From positions 1 through 22,305 of IMG/VR virus record IMGVR_UViG_3300027805_000092: a stretch of DNA of 22,305 nucleotides; one strand, written 5' to 3'. This document shows positions 1 through 9,400 of the stretch, one piece after another. Positions within the stretch are counted from its first letter, which is position 1. Each line of letters starts with the position of its first letter. The DNA comes from a virus. The position numbers were made by a program, and so were the translations under genes. Under the pieces are notes generated by a model, which was not told the DNA's origin, did not search any database, and worked only from the letters and a program-made list of their open reading frames with translations.

Positions 1-365
1 TCTGCCTGAAGCCGGCCGCGGTGCAGACCGCGGAGTGGCTGGTGGAAAACGGCGTGGCGACGACCCCGGCCCAGGCATTCGAGATGGTGCAGCGCGCGAA
101 GAGTCAGTCGCGCGCGGACTTCGTTCGCAACTACGTCCGCACCAACGCCGGCGCTCAGGCAGTCCTGGGCAGCAAGGCCAAGACGCCTGAGCAGCTTGCC
201 GCCGAGGCGAACGCCGTGTTCAACACGGCCAATGGGTTCGAGAGCGCGCCAGCCGCCCCCGCGCCGGCCCCCGCGCCGGCCCCCGCCGCCGGGTCGAATA
301 GGCCGGCGCCTGCTACAAGGAATCCCAAGTTCGACGAGCTGCTTGGCATCAAACCGCCACAGTAA
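1..365 (+). CDS. Unrecognised phage protein, C-terminal part (5' end outside window)
   Basis: The frame is open to the left edge and stops with TAA at 363-365. A GTG at 21 could be read as a start, but the frame continues upstream without a stop, so I treat the gene as truncated by the window. The visible residues form a helical segment rich in Ala, Gln and Arg, then a Pro/Ala linker encoded by a 12-base repeat at 255-290, then a short polar tail ending in Pro-Pro-Gln. The gene sits 45 bases upstream of the giant polyvalent gene on the same strand, so it is probably in the same transcription unit and may be a virion or injected protein. I do not recognise the family. Confidence 0.7.
   Translation, partial: CLKPAAVQTAEWLVENGVATTPAQAFEMVQRAKSQSRADFVRNYVRTNAGAQAVLGSKAKTPEQLAAEANAVFNTANGFESAPAAPAPAPAPAPAAGSNRPAPATRNPKFDELLGIKPPQ
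255..290 (+). repeat. 12-base tandem repeat encoding Pro-Ala linker
   Basis: Three consecutive units of gccccc followed by gcgccg (the last unit ends gccgcc) encode alternating Ala and Pro near the C terminus of the partial upstream gene. This is a low-complexity linker that could vary in unit number by slippage. Confidence 0.75.
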
Positions 366-410
366 GCTCGTCGCGTCCTTCACAGGGCTTCCCTCTTACC
401 CAGGCGCCTC

Positions 411-3400
411 ATGGACATCAACGAAGATTTCAGCGGCGCATTTGCGTCGCCTGCCAAGCCGAAGAAACCAGCCGCGCCGCCGCGCCCGAAGCCGCCGAAG
501 CCGAGCTACAGCGCGCCGGATCTCAACGCCGCGCCGCCCTGGGCCAGCATCGAGGCCAAGCCCGAGTTCGCCGCGCTGAGCGCCGCCGACAAGGCGGCCG
601 CCAAGGAAGCCTACTTCGACTACTGGATCGCCCCGCACGCCGGCGCAGATGCCGACGCGCTGCGCGGCGAGTTCCTGGCGCCGCCTGCCCCCGCCGCCCC
701 CGCCGCCCCCGCCGCCCCCGCCGCCCCCGCGGCTGCCCCTGCTGCCCAAGTAGCGGCCCCTGCTGCCCAGGTCAGCCCTACTACGCGCCGCGCCGCTGCT
801 GCGCCGGGCGCGCCTGCCGCCCCGGCCGAAGCCGAGCAGCCGGGCATCATGTCCAGAGTCGGGGGAGTCCTTTCGCGCGAGTTCCAGACCCTGAAGGATG
901 CCTTCACGCCGGAGCGCAAAGACCTTGCGTCCGAAAGCGACGGCAAGCGGATCGCACCGGACGGCGTGCAGCCCTCGATGATGCCGGTCAGCCCGGCGCT
1001 GCGCCGCGTTCTCGAGGCGCAGTACAACGCCGCGACCCCCGAAGAGCGCCTGGCCATGGCCGGCGACGTAGGCGTCGACGCGCCGTTCAATGCGCGCGCG
1101 CTGAGCGACATCGCGCGTGAGCTGAACCAGCGTTACGGCTTGGTCGACAAGAAGCGCGACCAGGCGACGCTTGGCGGCGCTCTGCCCGACAATTCTGTCC
1201 GCAACAAGGTCGACCCGCGTGCGGAGATGCGCGCGCGTCGTCTTATCGGCCAAGGCGTCGACCCGGACGCCGCACGCACGCTTGCCCTGGACGCAGCGCG
1301 ATTCGGCGCCATGCCAGGCACCGAGACTACCGGCACGATCGGCCCGACGGATTTCAACTTCGAGCGCGCGCGCGAGTGGCGCGAGAATCCGCTGCTCAAC
1401 AACCCGGTGGCGCGCGGCGCCGCCAAGGGCGCCGCGGAATTTGCCCGAGCCTCGGCCGGTCTTGGCGAGGCAGCGGCCGGCCTTGCCGGGTACTCCGACC
1501 CGCGTGGGTCCGAGATCTCGCGGCGGCTGCGCGGCTTCACCAACGAGATCGGCGAGAGCAAGGATTTCCTGGGCCGCAACTTCGAGGGCGCGGTTTCGTC
1601 CATCGCGCAGCAGGTTCCGATCCTCATCGCCGCAGCGGCCTCCGGCGGCGCGGCAACGCCCGTGGCGCTCGGCGGCATGGGCTTGCAGAGCTTCGGCCAG
1701 GAGTACAACACCGGCCTGACCAGCGGCCTGTCCGCTGGAGACGCTGCGACCCGCGCGAGTCTGTACTCTGCCTTCGAGATCATCGGCGAGTCGTTCGGCC
1801 TCGGGCCGTTGATCGACAGCATCAAGAAGGCCGGCCGCGGCATCGGCAGCACGGACGAGCTGGGCAAGTTCTTTGCCAGCCAGCTGAAGCAGCAGATCCC
1901 CGGCGAGGCGCTGACCACCACCGGCCAGTTCCTGGTCGACAAGTTCCCCCGCATCGGCCTGAACCAAGAAGCCGGCTGGCAGGAATACCTGAACCAGATG
2001 GCCGACACGGTCACGCAGACCGTCATGCAGGGCGGCCTCATGGCCGGCGGCACGACCGGCGTGGCCGCCGGCGTGCGGTTCCTGAACGGCGGCGAAAGCC
2101 CGGAGGTCGCGGCCGATCGAGCGCGCCAAGACGCCCTCGGCAACTGGGGCCAGTTCGGCGACATGATCCGACGCGGCCAAGAGGCGCGACCTGCGCGCCA
2201 GCGGTCCGCAAAAGAAAAGGCCTTCAGCGATCTCGACGCGGCGCTAGCCGAATGGCAAAAGAAGTTCCCCTCAGCAGCCCAGGCGCCGTCGTCGCCCTCG
2301 CCAGCCCCTGCCCAGCCTCCACAGGGGCCGCAGGCAGGCCCGGCGGCGCCTGGTGCTACCCAAGCCGCGCCCGAGCCGCAGGCGCCCCCTGCGGCGCCCA
2401 CGAGCGCCCAGGCGCGTCCCAGCGACGAGCTGGTCAACTATGCACAACGTCGTCTGGAAACCCTGATCGACAAATCCGAGGGCGGGTACACCACGGTCAC
2501 GGACGCCAATGGCGACCTGACCGAGGAAGAGATCCCCGGCCAGGAGCTGACCGACAGCGAAAAGCGCGAGTTCGTTGCGTTGCAGAGCGCGTTGAACGAC
2601 AACAAGTGGGACGACCTGCAAAGGATTTACGGGCCGCTCGTAGATGGCGTCCTTTCCAAGCGCGACCCCGACCAGACCACCCCCGCCACACAGGAAACCG
2701 TCGATGGCACTCAAGCCCCTGAAGCCCAGCAAGCAGCGTCGGAAGGACAAGAACCGGGAGCGCGAGAGGAAGAAGTAGGCCAAGAGCCGAAGAGCCCGAT
2801 CGACGAGCTCGGCGCGCTGTTTGGCGGTGAGCAGCAGGCCGGTGAGCAGGAGCAGGCGCAGACCGAGCCTCCCCCTATCCGTTTTCCCACGATCTCTGAC
2901 GACCAAGAAACGGAGACGCCCCCCGCCGACCCCACGCCGCCCACCGAGCCCCCGCGCACCGAGCGCGAGGCGCTGGAACGGCGCCGCAAGACCACCATCA
3001 TCGCCGGCAGCGAAAAGCTCGAAGGCGAGTGGGCGGTCGTGGAAGCCGACAGCATCAAGGCCTCGATGAAGGAAGGCGTCAACCAGCCGCGCGACCGTAC
3101 GCGCGCCGCGTCGAACGTCCAGATCTCCGAGATCGCGCGCAACCCGGACTTCGAGCGCCTGTCCGACACGTCGAAGACGATGGACTATGGCGCGCCCACG
3201 CTTACGTCGGACGACGTGATCGTCGGCGGCAACGGCCGGTTCGAGGGCATCGGTCTCGCCTACGACAACAACACGTCGGCCGAGTACCGCAAGCAGCTCG
3301 AGGAAAACGCCGCGCAGTTCGGCCTCGACCCGGCCGCGATCCGCGGCATGAAGAAGCCGATTCTCGTGCGCCGGATCACGCAGGACGCCGACACGCGCGC

Positions 3401-6400
3401 CCTCGCCATCCAGTCGAACCAGGCGGCAGGCCTGCAGCTTGCCGACATGGAGCAGGCCGCGCTCGACGCCGAGCGCATGACCGGGCTCGACATGATCCAG
3501 GTCAGCGAGACGGGCGACATCCCGCTGAACGCCAACAACATCCAGGCCATCAACAACGCGCTTCGCGGGTACAGCACCAACGAGCAGTCGGGTTTTAACG
3601 CGGCCGACGGCACGATCGCCCAGTCCGGCCTGCGCCGCATCCGCAACGCCATCATGTACAAGGCGTACGGCAAGAGCGAGACGCTGGCCCGGCTTATCGA
3701 GTCGCCGTCCCCCGACCTGAAGAACGTCGGCACGGCGCTCGTGCGCGCGTCCGCAGAGCTTGCCAAGACCCGCACGGTCGAAGGCTACGACATCAGCCAG
3801 GACATCACCGAGGCGGTCGAGACCCTGTCGCAGCTCCGCGCGCAGGGCCGTAGCATCGAGGACTTCCTGTCGCAGATCGGGATGTTCGGCGACTCGATCA
3901 GCCCCGAGGCGCGCGAGATCCTGCAGTTCATGAACAGCAACATCCGGAGCGCGCGCGCGATCACGGAGTTCCTGCAGGAGTACGCTGCTGCCGTCAAGTC
4001 GTTCGACGACTCGAAGGGCAGCATGAGCATGTTCGGCGATGCCGAAACGCCGACGAAGCTGCAAACCCTTAGCCGCATGAGAGGTGAGAGCGATGCCGCA
4101 AGGAAACAAGCCGGGTCTCAGGCCGACATCTTCGCCCCGAGCAACCAGCGGCCAGCCCCCGTCGGGACTGGAGAGACTGGTGCGCCGCGTGGAAGCGAAC
4201 CCCAAGATCAAGGCGGCGATGCTGGAGGCGGTCAAGCAAATGAAGGCCAAGGGCAAGTAGCCGCACCGTCCGCGAACACGGTCTTCACCGAGGACGCTGC
4301 AGCCGCGGCGCGTGAACGCCTGCGGAAGAAGCTCGGCCGCCTGAACAGCGGCATCGACCCCGAGATGATGATGGACGGCATCACCCTTGCCGGCTACCAC
4401 ATCGAGAAGGGCGCGCGCTCGTTCGCGGCGTACTCGAAGGCCATGCTGGCCGATCTCGGCGACGCGGTGCGCCCTTACCTCAAGTCTTGGTACATGGGCG
4501 TCAAGTACGACCCGCGTGCCGCGGCGTTCGATGGCATGGACGACGCGGCGACCGTCGAGGCGGCGAGTGTCGATGGCGCGCAGGAGCAGGATGCCGATTC
4601 CGCCTCTGTCGACCGCGACAATGCGGCAGCAGAAGCCGCTGGGCTGAAGCTCAAGAAGGGCATGAGCAACGAGTGGGGCGCGACGGTCAAAGTCGAGCGA
4701 GACGGCAAGACGACGCAGTTCAACTACACGCTGCGGCGTGTCGGCGGCACCGAGGCGCTTGGGCCGCGCCGTTACATGCTGATGATGAACGCAACCTTCC
4801 CGGGGTCAGGAATCACGGGAGCCCCGACGCTCGACCTGGGCACGTTCAAGAAGATCGACGAGGCTTTGAGCGCATTCCAAAGCGACAAGGAGAGCCGCGG
4901 CGCTGAAGGCAAGAAGCCGGAAACTTCGGCCGCGAAGCGCAAGCAGGATCGTCTCGACATGGGCGACCCGATCGACGCGCTGCGCGCGCGGGTGCGCCGG
5001 TACGCCTCCGGGCTCTCGCGCATCGGCGACCTTGGCGTCGGCGCAAGGGCCGCCGGTGGGCTCGACCTCCGGGGCGTCGGCGTGGACGTCGGCGAGCTGT
5101 CCAAGCCGGCCATCGAGACGCTGGCGAATGCAGTCGTCAACCAAGGCGCGGCCGTTTTCATCGACTCCGGCGCGTTCGGCGCGTTCCGTCGCGGCCTGAA
5201 GTCTGGGAACGAAAGCCTCAAGGTGCTGGACTTTGACGCGATCCTTTCCAAATACGACGCGATTTTGGAGGCAATCGAAGAAGCCAACCCTGCAGAGATG
5301 CAGCCAGGCTCCGAATACCCGGCTCCGATGATGGTAATGCCTGACGTTGTCGGCGATCAGGATGCAAGCATCGAGCTGGCGAAGAAGTACAGGAATTGGA
5401 TGTGGCCGCAGACCTACGGCAACCTTGCCAAGATCATCATTCCCATCCAAACCGGAAAGCTCTCGATGGCTGACGCCTACCGGGAGATCGTCAAGATACT
5501 GTCTCCGCCTTCAGGAGTAAGCAAAAACGCTACTAACTTCGTAGTCGGCATTCCGTCCAACGAGAAGGCCGTGTCGCCGGAGGAATTCACGAAGTTCCTC
5601 GCCGAGATCAAGCCGAAGGCCGTGCATATCTTGGGCGCCGCGTCTGACGCCAAGCTCAACCCACGGCTGGCGCAGATCGTCGCGGCAGGCGTTCAGGACC
5701 AGATCGAGGTCACGGCCGACGCCTCGCCGATCCGCAGCGCAGTGCTCAACGCCGTGCAGCAGGGGTCGACCCGCGGACAGGCCATCGAAGACTTCCTGTA
5801 CGACGAGAACGATCCGGCCGTCATCCGCGCCAACGAAATGAGCGCGAAGGCCGCGCAAGCGCAGAGCAGCGCGGCTGATGACGAGGTCGTCGGGGCGACC
5901 GACGAGGAAGTGCAGGAGATCGGTGAGCAGTTCGACGCGGCCGAGTCCAGCCAGTCGAGCGGCGAATTCAAAGTCCATCACCTGTTCGACCCACCGGCGC
6001 GGCAAGAGGTCGTCAGGCTGCAGGACAAGGTCCGCGTCTACCAGAAGGACAGCGGCTGGATGACGGTCGAAGAGGCCGCGCAGAAGGTCGCCGAGTGGCG
6101 CGCCAACGCCGAGGCCCAGAACAACCTGCCCAACCGCCCGAATAGCAACAAGGTCGTGCTGTCCCTGTTCGACTACACGGGCGAGTGGTCGCGCCCGTGG
6201 GAGGACGCCGGCTACAACGTGTTCCGGTTCGACATCCAGAACGACCCGGAGATGGGCGACGTCAACTCCTTCTCGACCGAGTTCTTCAGCGACTGGTTCG
6301 GCGACTTCGACGGCATGGACATCTACGCCGTGCTGGCCGCCTGCCCGTGTACGGACTTCGCGTCGAGCGGCGCGCGGCACTTCTCCGCCAAGGACAAGGA

Positions 6401-9400
6401 CGGCCGCACCGTGGCGTCGGTCAAGCTCGTCCAGCAGACCCTGGCCACCATCGAGCATTTCAAGCCGCCGGTGTGGGCGATCGAGAACCCCGTCGGCCGC
6501 ATCGAGCGCCTGACCGGTCTGCCGCCGTGGCGGCTGTCGTTCGACCCCAACCACTTCGGCGACCCGTACACCAAGAAGACGCTCCTGTGGGGGCGCTTCA
6601 ACGCCGACCTCGAGGTGGCGCCGGTCGACCCGGTCGAGGGCTCGAAGATGTGGAGCCAGTACGGCGGCTCGAGCATCGAGACGAAGAACGCGCGCAGCGT
6701 GACCCCGACCGGGTTCGCGTACTCGTTCTTCACCGCGAACAACGCCGTCGACCATCCCGAGATGGCGCTGTCGAACAAGTACGACCGGCTGCCGAAGGCG
6801 CTGTTCGACGACGCCGTCGAGGCCGGATTGGACGAGAGCCAGATCGCCGAGGTCATCGACGACCCGTACTACATGGATCTCGACGACAAGGCCGCCGAGC
6901 GGAACCTGCGCGCGCTGATCGCGGCGCAGTCCGGCGCACCGGCCGGTAGCGACATCTTGGACGTCGACGGCCTGATCGACGACCTGATCGAGGAGGAAAG
7001 CAGCCGCCCATGGCTTACGGATCCCGTCAACGAGCGCCAGTCTCAGGATCGGCGGTCTGTTTTCCCAGACAACGACCCCGGCCTCGTGGAGAGGATGCGC
7101 CGCGCCAAGGAAGATCCGAAGACGCCGCTCGTCAGCAGTCCTACCGAGGCAAGCTGGAATGAGCTTCCCAACGGGTTCGCGTGGCGCGAGTACATCCTCA
7201 AGTTTGGCGGCGAAAACAACCTGGAGTACCGGCAAGACATCCGCGCTCCGAAAAACGGCACCAGCTTTTCTCCTGACGAGCCGAATGTCATCAGCCGCGG
7301 CTTGGATTTCGACGGAGAGCTTTACGCGGACGACCAAGCCGGAGAATCCCTGCCGCAATTCATTTCCAGCGGCGTTTCGTTCGCAGACTTCGAGCAATAC
7401 TTCAGCACCGCGCAAGGCAAGGCGGAAAAGCCCAAGACCGAGCGCGAGGCCAAGGAGCGCCGCACCGCCAAGCAGGAAGCCAAGGACGCCATCGGCTCCG
7501 CGGTCAAGAACGCCACGTCCGGCGCGACCAACGCCATCGACGGGCTTGGCGCGCTGTTCGGCGGCAAGGGCAAGCTGAGCTCCGGCCTGACCTTCGACGA
7601 AGAGACCTATGCCAAGGCCAAGCCGCTGTTCGCGCAGGCGGTCAGGGACTTCGGCGCGGCCGGCAAGGACATCACGACGGCCGCCCGTGCGGTCGTCCGG
7701 ATGGTGCTCGACCGCTTCGGCCGCGACGCGGCCGAGAACATGCGCCCGTACATGGTGAAGTTCATCGAGGACGTGCGAGACGGTAAAATCCCATTGGAGG
7801 ACGACGATGCAACTCCCCCCGGTGACGATTCTCAATCAGATCGGAAGGATGGCGAAGATCAAGAACAGGTCGATGAAGACTCTGTTCCAGATGAGCCAAC
7901 CGGAGGTCGATCGTCTGCTCGACGGCCAGGCAAAGGATCTTCAGGCCGCGGGGCACGATCCGGTGGCGGTGGCCGCGTACCTGGCTCTCGAGCCGCTGCG
8001 ACTGGAGAACGAGGCGATAAGCAAGTTCGTCGAGAAGATGGGCGATTCCAGTCTGAGGGCGGTGCTGCCGGAGATCCTGACGAAGCAGGAGCTGGTGAGG
8101 ATCGCGGACCTCGAGATGATGCTGACGCCGGCGCAAAAGAAAGGCCTGATGGCGCTGCTTCGCTAGAAGAGCGTCTGGCGGCGCAGCGCGACGCGGAAGG
8201 CACCCCGGTCGAGATCGGGAGCCTGCAGAACATCCGCGAGACGCTGCCGCTGCTGTTCGATACGCAGCACCAGGATGTGCTGTTCGCTGAGAATCGGTTG
8301 CAGAGGCCCGACGGATACGGCGTGCTGTTCGCCAACGGCACCGGCACCGGCAAGACCTTCCTCGGTCTCGGTATCGTCAAGCGCATGGTCAAGTCCGGGA
8401 AGCCGAACGGACTCATCGTCGTGCCGAACGACGCGGTGATGAACGAGTGGACGCGCAGCGCGGAGAAGGTAAACCTCGAGATCAACAAGCTCGAGAGCAC
8501 CAGCGACAAGGGCCGAGGCGTGGCCATCACGACCTACGCCAACCTGGCCAACAACCTGACGCTGGCCGACCGCGAGATCGACTTCTTCGTGGCCGACGAG
8601 GCACACAACCTCATGGCCAACCAAGATGCCGCCGTCACAAGCGCGCTGGAGATCGCGCGCGCCATTACGCTGCACCCTGAAGGAGCTCGCAAGCGATCTA
8701 AAATGAAAGAGCGCGTGTCCGTCGCGCAGTTCGACCAAATCGTCGAGGATTTGAAGAAGATCGAAAAGATTTTGCCAAAGACCGAATCGGATGCGATCAG
8801 TCTTAAGCAGCGCAAAGAAAAGCTGAACGCTGAGTATTTAGATCTTGCTAAAAAGCTTGCTCAAGCTTTTGTGCGAGAAGAAGACTACATCAACGCGCGC
8901 CAAGGCTCAGCGCGTCCGCGTGCCGTGTTTTTGTCGGCTACGCCGTTTGCGTACGAGAAGAACACCGAATGGGCGCAGGGCTACCTGTTCGAGTACCCGA
9001 AGCCGATCAGCCAGACGAAGGGATACAACGACCCGTCGCCACGCGACCGGTTCATGATGCAGCACTTCGGCTATCGGATGCGCTACAACAAGCTCACCGA
9101 GCCGGATTTTGCCGTCAACCGCGACGTCATGCAGCGCCAGTTCAATACCTGGCTCCGCAGCGAAGGCGTGCTGTCTACCCGACTGCTTGAAGTGGACCGG
9201 GACTACGACCGCAAGTTTATCCTCATCGACGGAGGGATCGGCACGCGCATCGACCAGGCCATGACTTGGCTGCGCGAGACCAAGAACGGTCTGTACTCTA
9301 TTTTCTACAAGACCGTGGTAGACAACTTTGACTACCTTGCGCGGTCGCGCCTGCTGGAGGCCATCAAGTCGAACGCCGCCATCGACTACATCAAGAAGCA

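Noticed and set aside
396-2180. 594-codon open frame on the minus strand opposite the start of the giant gene
   Set aside because: It is rich in Arg, Gly and Ala with poly-Gly runs that mirror the Ala-Pro repeats, and has no recognisable fold; it is the usual antisense shadow of a high-GC3 gene.
1376-2722. 448-codon open frame in the +2 frame within the giant gene
   Set aside because: Arg/Pro/His-rich composition typical of a shifted reading; the giant frame keeps GC-rich third positions throughout this stretch, unlike the three accepted nested ORFs.
7010-7162. 50-codon nested ORF starting MAYGS after AGGAGG
   Set aside because: The ribosome-like site is 13 bases from the ATG, the codon third positions favour the giant frame here, and the product is Arg/Gln/Pro-rich without protein-like pattern.
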